This document shows, piece after piece, positions 22,377 through 34,065 of a stretch of DNA of 64,000 nt (its first letter is position 1; each line of letters begins with the position of its first letter). The notes under the pieces are model-generated. The model made no database searches, was not told the DNA's origin, and saw only the letters and a program-made list of their open reading frames with translations. The stretch lies in assembly GCA_033026295.1 (NCBI GenBank), contig CM065189.1, positions 4,096,951 to 4,160,950 of the forward strand, given 5' to 3'. Position numbers and translations under genes: made by a program. This DNA comes from Channa striata. Lineage: Eukaryota > Chordata > Actinopteri > Anabantiformes > Channidae.

Positions 22377-23580
22377 TGAAGGGCTGGAAGAATTCCCCTT
22401 TCTGACAATATGTATAATCTTGTAAAAGAGGCTATTGAATTGCATTAGATTAGTTTTGTTGGAAATATTGTGTTTTTATTTTACAAATAAATTTATTTGA
22501 GTCGACAGCCTTTTACTGAGTTGATGTTGCAACTGTAACAAGCAAGGAAAAAAAGCAACAGGGATTCTCCACTTTGTGCCCTGATGTGTGCGTGACAGAA
22601 ACAGTTTTGCTTCCCACGTCTCAAAACCCATACTTCACATAATTATAATGATATTAGGCTGACTTAATTTTTCATTAGTATATTAGGATTCATTTTGGAA
22701 AAATGGTGGGACTTTGCTAGTTAATAGAGCATTCGTGGGCCAGCGACCGAAGTCAATTTTTGTCAGTGCTTTGCAGTAATGTACTCCTCACAGAGCATTA
22801 CACTCAACAGGAGCTCAGCAAAACTACAGAAGAAAGTTCGGAAAAGCTCAACTTCCTCATAGTGATGCAGTGTGAGTTAAAGCTGGGAGATAATTGGTTA
22901 CAATAATTTTTAAAAACAGCTATGTTCCCAGATGGTTTTGGATAGTTTAGAATTGCATTTTAACCAAGCTAATGTCTTTTTTTACGCCTGTGGGAGCCTG
23001 ACAATGAGTGTAAGTTCAACAGTTTCAACCTTCACAAAGAAAGACTTTTTGAAAAGGGTTGTGTTACTACCTAACCAATATTTATACCCTAAATGATAAA
23101 TGGATCTCCCACCTGTGTAGCTGCACCAACATGAGTGATGCTTAAGCATGCATCCATTTGATTTGACCTCAAGTACTGCATCAAAATCAACAACAAACAA
23201 CTAATTTTTGCAGGAGCGATAATTGCTGCAAGCTTCTTGATTTAATTCAAACACATTGTTTCATAAAATGATCAAAACTACAGGTTAATGACAGCAGAGG
23301 GACTGGGAGAATTGAAGAGAGAGAGTTGCCGGTGGCATTGGTTTCGTTTTTTTTTTTTTTTCAAACAGCCTTTCAATAGACTTCCAAATTTTTTGCACAA
23401 TGAATACAGCCTGGCCCAAAAAAAAAAAAAGTTACCACCTAGATTCAACTAAGCAAATAGGTAAGAGGTTTAAACTGGATAATTACTGCAGTGATTAATG
23501 TCTCAGCTGGCAACACGTTCATTCATCCCTAGTTGATGTAATGAGTAGCTGAGTACCTGAATATACGAGTGACCAGGTTT
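22377..23580. other. Unassigned AT-rich DNA
   Basis: No gene or known repeat. Homopolymer runs: T at 23348-23361 and A at 23419-23431. Confidence 0.4.
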
Positions 23581-23945
23581 TTCCATTAAAGATTCTTTTC
23601 TTCCCACATGGAACAGTTATAGTTTAAGATGACAAAGCCAGGATTCATCAGGCTCAAATTGTGAAAGAGTGGTTCAGGGAGCCTGAGGCATTTTCACACA
23701 TGGATTGGATACCACAGGATCCAGGCCTTTGGGATGCGTTGGAGAACACTGTATGCAGTAGTCAGACTTTCCCATTATCAATACAAGAGCTTAGAAAAAA
23801 ATCTGTGGATGGGAATAAATGTTCACTGAAACAATGTCAGATTCAAACCAATGCACGCTGGAATCAAACGTACAGGCGGTACAATAAAATTACGGAGTCC
23901 GTGACTTTTTTGGCTAGGCAGTGTTACTCCAAACTGTGATGCAGA
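23581..23945 (+). mobile_element. Tc1-type transposase remnant (C-terminal part)
   Basis: The plus strand from 23628 reads 'DDKARIHQAQIVKEWFRE', 'PEAFSHMDWIPQDPGLWDA' and 'LENTVCSSQTFPLSIQEL'. This follows the second catalytic Asp region and C-terminus of a fish Tc1 family in which D-N-A-P-I-H and WPPQSPDLNPIENLW are normal. The SPDLNPIEN block, carrying the third acidic residue, is collapsed to 'QDPG'. No TIR could be placed. Confidence 0.65.
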
Positions 23946-24400
23946 GAGTCAACCAAGATACTTTTTACATATATGAGAACTTCCACTGCCAGAGGTCCTG
24001 CTTTGCAACTGCTATGTTTCAATGTATTCACAATATGTAAATATTAATTTGGTCCCTTTCAAATAGAAAGGAGAGAAACTGGGTTTTGACTCATTGTTTA
24101 GAAGCAGTAGCACTGAGCTTACAAATACAATCAAAAACACATTCACTGAATATTCAGTTTTTCAATAATTATCATTGGCTTTGAAGATTATTCCACAAAA
24201 TATCCAGAACTGCCTAGTTTCATATAACAGAGGGAACAATAAATTAAATGCTAATTTCTCTAGAGTCCCATAATGACCTTTAAATTTTCTGCGTAAAATA
24301 TGTATTTAAATTAGCCTAAAAATTTGCAGTTCAGTATGAAATGTTCAAGAACCTAAATGCATGCTGTAATGAAGTCATCTTTATCCTTTTTTTGGAAAGT

Positions 24401-24430
24401 AATAATAATAATAATAATAAAATAATAAAT
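24401..24430 (+). repeat. (AAT)n microsatellite
   Basis: About seven perfect AAT units, then imperfect ones. Confidence 0.9.
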
Positions 24431-24661
24431 AAAACCCAATCCTATTTCGTGCATAATTTTTCAGCCCAAAGATGGGTACACTGTGAGTGTTGCTGCGTGT
24501 TTGACATGACAGCTCAGCTTTCAATAGTTCTGCATCACAGGTAGGTATATTTTCTTTCTCTTTACATTTCATGTTCAAATCCATCATGGTAAATACTTCC
24601 TGTGAAGCATGATTTTATTCATTTTAAACTTCACTACTCCAACGCTGCAGGAGGTTTGGCA

Positions 24662-24678
24662 GCCATTTTAAAAATGGC
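24662..24678. promoter_or_regulatory. YY1-like inverted dyad
   Basis: GCCATTTT, one base, AAAATGGC: two inverted copies of the YY1 core (ATGGC with flanking A), the second followed by CACC. It lies in the CNE-like segment. Confidence 0.35.
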
Positions 24679-25351
24679 CACCAGGATGTCATTATGCTAA
24701 TTCTCTGATAGCGGTATTGCTAAAAGCACTTATAATTAGCACATTTGTATGTGAATAATTAGTAAATGTGTGTGCCAACCCCAATCCTTCCCCTAAAAAG
24801 CACTGATGATTTTAAATGCAAATCAATGCAATGCAATGCAAAAAAGAAGAAAAGTGCAAACATGTTTTTACTTGGACTGATGTATCCTCTGCCTGTTCTA
24901 CTTTGCAGTAGACATGAGCACATGTATCAAAGATTAAGTTTGTGGCCTAAGGTGAGGGGTTTGTTCTTTGTGAAGAACTGCAGAAATATAATTAATATGT
25001 AGTAAAATAAGGAAAGACTGCAAATCTCTTTCTCAGACAAGTTCAAAACAATTTCTGAAGCGGTTTTAAAATACATTTTCATCTTGACATAAAATATTCA
25101 GGACAAACTCTAATGGATCATGTAGGGTACATTAATTTAATTCAAATAAGAGCATGAGCAACATCCCACAAACTGGCACTTTTTTAAAACCATGACAGCA
25201 TCAAATCTCCTAACTCCCTCCAGGCTCACTACTGCTGCCACATTAGCATTGCATTTGCATTAGATTAGTGTTGTAAAAAAGTCAACACACTGAATCTGCA
25301 GCTGTCCTGCCATCATCTAGAACCAATATTGATACAGTAAGACTGCCGCTT

Positions 25352-25386
25352 AAACACACACACGCAGATACACACACACACACACA
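25352..25386 (+). repeat. (CA)n microsatellite
   Basis: Imperfect CA tract interrupted by 'gcagat'. Confidence 0.85.
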
Positions 25387-26242
25387 AAGACATGGAACAT
25401 TGTCAGGTGTGTGTTGGAAACACAGGTGCACACAGACGGACACATGAAAGGTCTGCATATACATGTATCCCAAGTTTGGTGTAGCATCAGTGCTGATTCA
25501 GGATAATGGAAACTTGAGCTGACACTCATACAACCCAGGAAGGCAGGCATGATAGAAGAAGAGAAACAAAGGCATGCAATATGGTTAATGAGGTTTCTAC
25601 GAGCATATGAAAGAGTGCAAATGTCAGGCCGTGGGTGAGTGTCACCCTAGTTACCAACACTTTTGGCATGAGTCAAACATGTTGGTTATTCAGCAGATTC
25701 AGCCTTTCATGCACTGATTTCTTAAGCTGAATGACAGAGTGGTCTCTCTTATTGATGGGACACCACCTGCGAAAAGTTTAAGACAATGACTGGGGAACTT
25801 CCTCTCCTCCAGCCAGTCTGACAGGTTTTATCTGTATGACAGCAACATTATAAACAGAAAAAGAAGTACTGTAAGATAAGGAAGTCTATTAACGTGCAAC
25901 TAACTGCAAAGATTTGGAATTACAGATTTATATTTACAATTTACTTAAAAAAGGTTAATAAAGGATTTGAGGTCACTGAGTCCAATATTAGACATTTAGT
26001 CTTTTATTGCCATAAAAAACGCCTCAAACCTTCACTGACATATGGGAGGCAAACTGACACATTTGCACAGTTTGCATGTTCTCTGACTCCAGCCCAAGAC
26101 GTGCACACAACTATTCTTCAGAGGCACATTTGTCCTGCTGCTGAGGATAAACTAATGTTTTTCTAGAACAATCACATTAAAAATGTAAAGAATGGATACG
26201 ATCTAGGAACCTGCCCTGGGAAAGGACTGTAACTAACAGTCA

Positions 26243-26335
26243 GTTCAATTCAGTTTTCGACTCAACTTAATTTTTAAAGCGCCAATTCACAACAACGTCA
26301 TCTCAAGGCACTTTACATAATGAAATCAAGTCAGT
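26243..26335 (-). repeat. Teleost dispersed repeat 3' end, TTGAA-tail type
   Basis: The reverse complement reads 'agtgccttgagatgacgttg', 'ttgtgaattggcgct' and then an A/T-rich tail toward 'gaattgaactga'. This is the widespread fish repeat end that normally finishes in (TTGAA)n. A plus-strand relative lies at 30080-30325. Confidence 0.65.
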
Positions 26336-28099
26336 CGTAGTTATTAGCTTCAAAGCTACTGGTTATGTAAAAAACAAAAAAATAGGTGTTCTCAAATTCA
26401 ATTAAATTCATCATTTAGTGTATAACAGTCCTGAGAAAGACGAGAAAACCTCTAAAGGGACAAATTACTAGTTACTTAGTGGAGTGACATTAATTTGGAT
26501 AAGATGACAGAGCAGTGACTGGCTCTGCAAAACATGTAGATCTCTCAACTCCCATTCAGATCAAAAGCTTTACAGTATGAGTGCTCAGCCCTGTGCCTGC
26601 CATGTTATCTGAACAGCTCTGAACATGTTGAAGACAGGATGTGATGAAATGAAGCAAAGTACGGCTGGCTTCAGCATATCATTTCCATATGGCATACAGA
26701 ATATCTAACCTATGAGGAAGTATTAATTCCTTTTTGAAAGTGATCCAGTAAGTTGGGATCGTACAACATTTATAAAATAAAGAATATAAAAAAGATTAAG
26801 GTTTGCTTAATTTTTTAACCTCAGAGGCTGCTAAAGCCGCTTGGACTGATATGACCGTCATCCCATGGTGCATAAACTCACATAACTGACTTTTATTATA
26901 CTTTTATTAAACACTTAAAAAATAATCTAGTCAAATATAGCCAGATTAAGAATTTTGAATATCAAAACTAAACATACACATCTCTTAAACTTTGAATTAG
27001 AGTTTTATAAGCCCCATGTGTTTTGACACACTTTGTGATCAGAGTGGACACAGAGTCCTGCTCCACAACCTAACAAAGCCACAACTGAGTGGGGTAAGGA
27101 GACATCAGGGAGACAATCTTTCCTACAGCTGGAGCTCATCAGCCATCACACCTGATGTCAATCCCAGCTCATCAGGAACGGCAGCCTCAATCAAAGAGGT
27201 AGGTCAGCGGGCACATCTGCATGCATGCTAATACTTTTCGTCTCAGGTTAATTAAAGCAACACTCCAACTACTGAAATTGTCAACTGAACGCGTTTATCA
27301 AGTATTCGAGGGAAATATATAGTCAGAGGAATGAGCAATAATGCATGTAGATAAACAGCAAAAATACAAACACCAGATGTCAGAAATATTTTCACATCAA
27401 GCATCTGAGATAAACACACCTGTATAAAGACAAAGTAAAAAGTCTTGTTATACTGTCCATATACACACAGTGGGCTTCATGTTCAGTTTGTGCTTGTATA
27501 TGTGTTTAATAGTTTATAGAGCCAACTTGTATATGCTTTAGTGTTATATTATTATAGGATTATTGCACGTTTTGTTTCTGTAGTGCAGTGGAGTTCTCGG
27601 GGTTTGAGCCACTAACTCTAGAGTTGAACAAACTCTGGAATGTGTCTAGGTCAGCGCCAGTGATCTTGACTGTAGCCATGACTGTCCTTTGTACATTCTA
27701 CTTGTCTTGTTAGTGACAAAATCAATCGAGACAGTGATGGATGTGTGACTGCCAATTAGTCCTCCCACCTTGCCGTCCATAGAGGTCATTTGTCCCTATG
27801 CTTTTTATGGGACCTATGGAACCATTTGTTGAAACAGGGCCTCCCCATAAGCATGCAGGCATCTGTTCATATTACATTCCTTTAATTGCCAAGCTCACAT
27901 GACTGACGTGGAAGTATGTAGCCTGCAGGAGCTGGTAATCAAACCATGGACTCTGTGGTTCCCAGACTCTCTCACAGATCTATCTATCTGTTTAAGGACA
28001 GGTCCACTGAGGTGCATCTGTTTTGTAGAAAGAAAAAAAATCACTGATTTTCTCCAGCTAAACGTGCTGGTTTAAGTCTGTCAAGAACTTTAGAATCCA
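26336..28099. other. Unassigned DNA
   Basis: No gene. A frame open at 27016-27231 ends near a GTAGGT donor-like site, but I cannot support an exon. The rest gives no recognisable signal. Confidence 0.3.
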
Positions 28100-28600
28100 A
28101 TGACACATGGAGGCAAGCAAGCTGAGTTTGCAACAGGACTTCAGGTAAGATGGTGCTGAATGCAGGATCCCTGCATAAGTCCCTGGGGAGCTCGAGTGTT
28201 CTTGGATGTAGTGCTGTCAAATGGTGGTTGCATCAGTCACTGACCTATTTACATTGAATGCAAACTACAGGTGGTCCAACACAGGGTGTGTTATGAGCTT
28301 CTGGTGGGGCAGAACAAGTCTCCCAAAGGACTCCATGACTATGGCTGTTAGGACGACTGGTTTGTACATGTGATCATTTGTTTTTCTTATCTTCTTTGAA
28401 GGTTTAAGGACAGACTATGTTACATGTTGCACAGACTTGAAGCCCCTCAAGGCATTTTTTTTATACAAACTGAAAAACTTGATTTTATTTTTTTAGGAAT
28501 CAGGATGAATGTGGAGCATCTAAAGAGAAAAGGGGGCTTCACACAGCTCCTGTTGAAGATCTGTGCCAAGATGGAGACCAACTGGTTTAGTTGATTAGTT
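28100..28600 (-). mobile_element. Jockey/L2-type LINE fragment (RT fingers to motif A)
   Basis: On the minus strand, in order: 'NQLVSILAQIFNRS' and 'PPFLFRCSTFILIP' (about 28495-28590), then 'NDHMYKPVVLTAIVMESF', 'GRLVLPHQKL' and 'HPVLDHL*FAFNVNRSVTDA' (28240-28380), and a shortened motif A region ('GTYAGILHSAPSYL'). This is the order of a fish LINE RT of the jockey/CR1/L2 group. The catalytic Asp of motif A is lost with a small deletion, a stop interrupts the frame, and an insertion of about 30 bases lies near 28450-28490. Same family type as 7165-7770. Confidence 0.7.
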
Positions 28601-29539
28601 TATATGACAGGAATGGTGCGCCACATTGAACTATGCCAGCAATAGCCAAATAGCTATTTTTTCTTCTGTAGTCCCTAGAGAGATGTTACAAAGTCACACC
28701 TGACAGTGTCGGCTTAGCTCATTCGTACAGACAGGAGGGTGACACATTGTCTGGGCTCGACGTCTTCCTGGGTTTCTGTCTCTGAAATAGCTGACACACA
28801 GATCCTTAATGGAGCTGGGGGGTTATTGGGGAAAAATTGCTGTTTGCTGTTTGATATCTGAGATTGTGTGGCTGAGGCATGTGAATGTGGGTTTATCAAA
28901 GCTGCAGTAAAAAACATTTAGGTTGTCAGTCGGTTGATAGGTCTCCACAGTGTGGGGATGGTTTCCTGTAGCTGGTGACGTGTTGCAAACCTCTCCGCGC
29001 TGATTCTCGGTCATTATCTGAGAATTTGTTTTGTAGCTTTTCAGAGCTTTTCTGATCTCTTTTGTTGTTGTGTTTGTGGCCTGGTAATTAGAAAACTATG
29101 TTAACTCTCTAAACCAGATAAAATTAGGGCACTGTCTTCTGTTCTACAAGTTCACACACACAATCTACAAGAACACATCGGAAAAGACAAATTACTATTG
29201 GACAACCGGTTGACGGATTAGAGCAAGGGGCTTGGATGTGGTCTAAAGTGGTCTAAGGAGAGACGGAAAACGTAACATTTTGTCTGTCTGTACAAAGCCC
29301 CTCTGGAGAAAAACATCCTGTGGCCAATTATTTTATGAATTAGTACAACAAATTTGATTGTTTTCTTTCGGTCTTTGGTCACTATCCAGGTTATATCCAA
29401 AAGTTGTATACTCATAACTGAAAGTGACACACCTGATTCGACAATTACGATAATAAAGTAACAGTAACTTTATTTATACAGCATATCAAAAGAGTTGCTC
29501 CTAAATTGATTAATAAAAACATGACTTGGTGACTTTTGT
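28601..29539. other. Unassigned DNA
   Basis: No recognisable gene or repeat. Confidence 0.35.
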
Positions 29540-29760
29540 AACTTGAATTTCAAACATGAGGTCATTGTCAATCATAACACCCAAGTTTCTGGTTTGCTTT
29601 TACTTTATTCTGACTATTGATAGACTATCAGTTTAAGGAAGGTTCATATCTTCAACCTAATGTTGATATTTTGGAAGTGTACATTGTTTGTAGATTATTG
29701 TCTTCCACACCAGTTATGTCCAGCTCAGCTCCAGGTCCAATTTATCAGGAGGATTTACAG
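29540..29760 (-). repeat. Possible fragment of the repeat seen at 1-560
   Basis: 'tgaggtcattgtcaatcata' and 'acacccaagtttctgg' match the wording of the same class of large fish repeat. Divergence is high and no coding is left. Confidence 0.35.
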
Positions 29761-30069
29761 TTTTAAATATGTAGATGTTTATATTTAGTTACTTGACGTT
29801 AGATTTTTACAGTTATCTGGCTAAACTTTTAGTGTTGTCTCAGTCTCATATAAACCATGTGTGGTGACATACTTCTTAAGTATTGTAACATCAATCTCAG
29901 TGTGCAGTGGATAAAAACGGATGCGCTGTGGATCGTTTCAGTTCATACAAAGACCTATTCCACAGGGCTTTGTGCATCTCCTCTGTTTGTCTACTGGCAT
30001 GTGGGAAATCATGTGAAACTAGTTTTGATTTAGTGTTGGTAGTTCTTACTGATTCCTCAGCAATTCAGA

Positions 30070-30325
30070 TGCTACAGGGACGTTAGAGGGAGTTTTTCCA
30101 CTCCATCCTTGCCTACAGCTGCCTAAAGTGGATTTGTTTGGTTTTCTCCACACATCTGTATAGCCTTGATCTGTATAAAGCCTTGACATTGTTGTGAATT
30201 CTTGAATAAAGTTTAAAGTGCCTAAATACTAGTATTGAGATGACATTGATCCACTGTGAATTATAAAAACGTTGCTTCTGTGTTCTTCAGTATGAATAAA
30301 GTTTAATTGAAAATTGAATTGAACG
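30070..30325 (+). repeat. Teleost dispersed repeat, TTGAA-tail type
   Basis: In order: 'agagggagtttttccactcc', 'gccta..gctgcct', 'ggttttctccacacatctgt', 'cttgacattgttgtgaattc', 'ttgaataaagttt', and near the end 'gaataaagtttaattgaaaa' with 'ttgaattgaac'. The whole fits the common fish repeat with a (TTGAA)n 3' end. The last part seems to be repeated twice (30200 and 30300). Confidence 0.65.
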
Positions 30326-30399
30326 CTATTGTGTTTTGTATTGGATTTATTTCCATAAATACTAGTATATTTATGATACTATTAAATATAAGTGTGAGT

Positions 30400-30403
<4 letters not shown>

Positions 30404-30453
<50 letters not shown>
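30404..30453 (+). repeat. (GT)n(TA)n compound microsatellite
   Basis: About 17 GT units running directly into about 8 TA units. Confidence 0.95.
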
Positions 30454-30908
30454 GATATTACAGCATAGATACAACGAAAGTCAGAAGTTTAAGTTGTGAA
30501 CTCCAGCTACTGTGCATCAGTGTTTCCATGTGGTAAAACTGCTGCACCACAGCTCAATGACAGAATATAAAGGATGAAGTAGACATAGGTGGTCCAGGCA
30601 AACTGCGATGTTGCTGAGTTGACTGAATATACCGTAAGTAATGTTGATATGATGAGCAGCCACCTCTGTCCTCTACTGTAATCAGTCATTCAGCTCTGAC
30701 AGACTGGAATTAACCATTTACTTCAGGAAGAAGATTAGAGAGCAGTGAAGAGAAAACGATGGAAATAAGACAGCACTAAAATGGACAGAAAGAGGGAGGC
30801 AAATAATTCTGATATAGACAGGGTTAGGGCTGGGTGATATGGCCTACAAATAATATGTCAGTATATTTAGTTTATGCACTATAATTTTTTATACTTATGG
30901 CCTAAAAT

Positions 30909-31004
30909 AATATATATATATTTATTTATGTTGATATATATATATATATATATACATATATATACATATATATACATATATATACATATACATATATATA
31001 TACA
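30909..31004 (+). repeat. (TA)n and TATACATA minisatellite
   Basis: A run of TA units followed by repeated 10-base TATATACATA blocks. Confidence 0.9.
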
Positions 31005-31329
31005 TGGTCAGGGTCAGTGGCTGGACTCCTGCCTACAAGCACAGCAGTGTAGGAAGGAAGGAAGCAAATGACCAAAGAAATATTTACACATGCACTGTAA
31101 AAAAATAAGCAAAAATTTGTAAATGACATTTAAAATCTAGTAAATTTACTACTCCCCACAGAGAACATCTGTTATATTCAACATCCATTCTTAGCGAGGT
31201 GGAAGGAGAAAAAGAAGGACTGAAGACAATCCACCTAATTAACATGGTCACTTATGGTCACCAGCTCAAGAGCATTTCAGTGTTTTGTTTAAACCCAGAT
31301 CACCTTCACGTGATAAAAACATGTGTAGT

Positions 31330-31373
31330 TTTACATTTACATTTACATTTAGGCATTTGGCAGACGCTTAAAT
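31330..31373 (-). mobile_element. L2-like LINE or SINE 3' tail
   Basis: The reverse complement reads 'aagcgtctgccaaatgccta' and then an AATGTA repeat. This is the tail only, the fourth copy in the window. Confidence 0.6.
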
Positions 31374-31611
31374 GTTTTATTATGTAAAGTGTAAAGTAGA
31401 TACCTACACACAAACTTCTACAATTGTACTGTAATGGAGATACAGTCTCTCTGTGGTCGTGATTGTGTAGGCCACTATATCATCCTGTCTTCATCTTATC
31501 TGACTTAAGGCCAATTCATAGTTTGTGCTGGCCCTCTCACAGATCTGTACTGACAATTTGGACACACATTGATTACCCAACTGGATGTAAGTACACGGGC
31601 ACGTTCCACAC

Positions 31612-31632
31612 ACATAGACACACACACACACA
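31612..31632 (+). repeat. Short (CA)n tract
   Basis: About eight CA units. Confidence 0.85.
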
Positions 31633-31715
31633 AACAAAATGCATTTGGTGCTTTGGAACATACCAACAGCGATAAGAAGCACTCCTTTGTTTAATTTGAC
31701 TAAATGAAATGTAAC

Positions 31716-31736
31716 AAAAAAAAAAAAAAAAAAAAA
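31716..31736 (+). repeat. Poly-A run
   Basis: 21 consecutive A. No retrotransposed gene was recognised upstream. Confidence 0.9.
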
Positions 31737-33309
31737 CGCTGTCTAACTGCTTCACATGGCCACTATCTCATATAATGAAATGAATTCACTTCCTTCTATT
31801 TATAAATTAAACCATTGGTTTACTTCTCTGGTACATTCACAAACTTCGCTGTGGCACTGTGGAAACACTGCGTATCCAAGTCTGTCCTGACCTTCATTGA
31901 TAAAATATACTTCATGGATACTGCAGCAGATAGTATTCAACTTTAAATATGTCCTTGCCTTGCAGCTCAAATGCAAGTTACTTAGTAAATATGTAAATGT
32001 TTTTAAGAATGGCAAAAATGGTCAGTTTGTCTGTCCAACATGTTTGTCCAGAGCGAGAAATCTCAACAACTACTCGCCAGGTTTCAGTGCAGTTTGCTCT
32101 TCATGTTGAACCCAGGGAGATAAGTTATACAAGCCTCCTAATTGTTCATGTAGAGTCACCTTAAGCCCAATGATTCGACATGAACAGAAAAAAAAGTTGT
32201 TTGCCACCGAATTTGATGATTGTTTCTTCACTGGATTGGACAGGGTGGTTTAGTTTTTCTCAGACATATCCGTCTTGAACCTATTAGATGTGTCTTTTTT
32301 AAATGTCAGAATGTCCAGCTTTCCTCTTTGCACCTATCGTATCTTCTCCTAAGGTGAGCAAACTCTACGTACTCTCGTCTTTAGGCACGCACTACCTTTT
32401 CTTGTGTGCCACAAACAAATATAAATATAAACAGGATATAAAACAAAATATTTCAGTACTCCATGATTGTCTAACAAAAAAAAATAAGATTCCAATGATG
32501 TACAAACAACATACATGACATGCAGTGCTCACAAAGTCCAGGCCTGTTCCGACAGACAGGGACATTAGATTAGACAAAAAAAAAGTCTATTACAGCATCA
32601 GCCTGGGAGTGGAGGCATTATTCACTTAGCGCCTACCCCATAATATAGATGTATCAAAATTGTCTGACACACACACACAAGCACATAAAAACGTTGCTTT
32701 GAGCGAAGGCATCCAACAACACACACACACACAGACATCATAAAATGCATCTAAAATCAGCTCTATTATCTTTGGTGGCGCTCAGGATATTGGAGCTGTG
32801 GGAGAATGGGCTTAGCTGCTGGTGCTGTTCAAAGCCTGCTCCTTGTTGCTTTGTTTGTTTTCATGAATTTTAATCGAAACCTGTGTAAACAAAAAGATGC
32901 ATTATAGTCGCCCAGTTCCCAGCGTTTCTTATTGATGCATCAGCACTTTTCTCTTCCTCCTGTTTAACATGACTGACCTTGAGAAATATTTTTCCCTCCT
33001 GCAGTGCAGCATTGTGTCATTTGACATCTCATAGGGATCACAGCACGGCTGCCGTTGGTAATGATCATGATAATAATGGCAGTAATGGTGACAGTGATAA
33101 TATAGCCCTAATCAAAACTTTTTTTTTTTTGCTTATTACCAGAGTCTTCATTTCAAGGCAATATTCAATGCACAAACTGACATGACATGAGTTATGTCAA
33201 GACTTTAAGCTTTAACTTAAGGGGTTTGACAACACTGTGGCAATAATCATTCAGGAATCACAGCGATTTTCATAAACACACCCTCATTTTTAGTGTCTCA
33301 CAATTGCCC

Positions 33310-33590
33310 CGTGTGACATATTTCCTTGTAAGTCCACGACTAATCAAGCAGATAAAAGGCCAGTAGGTGCATTTGGGAGGTGTTCACGGAAAGGCTCAAC
33401 ACTGGCCAGAGTACATATGTGAAAGGAGTGTATGCAAAATCATTGGGAGTGGCCAATACAACAGTATGGAACATTCTTAGAAAGAAATAATTACCTTTGC
33501 AACAGCAAAAGTCCAGGAAGAGAACTACAATAAAGGACCAGAGGATCCTGTCAGTGGTGAGTAAGATCATAAGATAATCCTCCATACCTC
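33310..33590 (+). mobile_element. Tc1-type transposon, 5' half (DNA-binding domain)
   Basis: After 'atcaagcagataaaaggcc' (a phrase of the element's 5' region), the plus strand encodes a helix-turn-helix remnant 'YAKSLGVANTTVWNILRKK' (about 33432-33488) and, with a stop between, 'QQQKSRKRTTIKDQRILSVV'. This is the paired-type HTH plus GRPR-like hook of Tc1 transposases. The catalytic domain is missing. The wording fits the same Tc1 family as the end at 63740. Confidence 0.65.
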
Positions 33591-33679
33591 TGGCCTATCA
33601 TCAGTCATCTGATCATTTGTCATAAAGTACAAATTTCCCACTATGAGTCCTCTTTTTCTTTCCTTAAAGCATTGGTCCT

Positions 33680-34065
33680 CCAACAGAGGCCTCTGAACTG
33701 GAGGGTCCTATGTAGTATCTTGGCTCTTCCTAGGACTGCACTCTTCTGGACAGAGATCAAAAATGTCGTTTGTGGAATCTGTCACTACACCCGATGCTAA
33801 CCCTATTACCATGAGGATCACTTCAGTTTTTCCACCAGTGCTGTGTCAGGTTGGTTGGCCATTACCAGTTTGTCAGTCGGTATCCAGAAGTCCCTAAAGG
33901 TCTTAGCTTCGTCATTCTCAACCCTCTTTGGAGGCATGTCCCATTTTGACTTTCACTCGGCAAAGATGTTTCTTGTATGTCAAGTCGGCAACTTGGTTCT
34001 GGCACTCCCTAATGCCCCTTCGTGCTAGCATCTTGTGTACAAAGGTCAACCAACGTGTGACGTTT
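33680..34065 (-). mobile_element. Rex6-like (R4/Dong clade) LINE, endonuclease remnant
   Basis: On the minus strand: 'PPKRVENDEAKTFRDFWIP', 'TDKLVMANQPDTALVEK' and, after a gap, 'ISVQKSAVLGRAKILHRT' with 'LQFRGL'. This resembles the C-terminal restriction-like endonuclease of fish LINEs with a Q-P-D motif. The block between the PD motif and the ISVQKS stretch, which would carry the other acidic and lysine residues, is deleted, and stops interrupt the rest. The clade name is an inference from the wording. Confidence 0.55.

Larger units (their letters stand above)
23946..26242. other. Unassigned DNA with (AAT)n, CA tract and a YY1-like dyad
   Basis: No gene. 24590-24770 looks CNE-like (a GCCATTTT/AAAATGGC dyad plus several TAATTA-type cores). 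A few open frames near 24.3-25.0 kb and 25.9-26.2 kb have no recognisable domains. Confidence 0.3.
30326..33309. other. Unassigned AT-rich DNA with TA/GT microsatellites
   Basis: Outside the listed simple repeats I see no gene. 32740-32990 looks CNE-like but without a strong marker. Confidence 0.35.

Noticed and set aside
25645..25660. A second possible RFX X-box (GTCACCCTAGTTACC)
   Set aside because: The second half does not fit RGYAAC (AGTTAC).
27016..27231. An open frame of 71 codons ending near a GTAGGT donor-like site
   Set aside because: No recognisable domain, no acceptor with a clear branch region and no partner exon. The repetitive flavour of the sequence suggests an unknown repeat instead.
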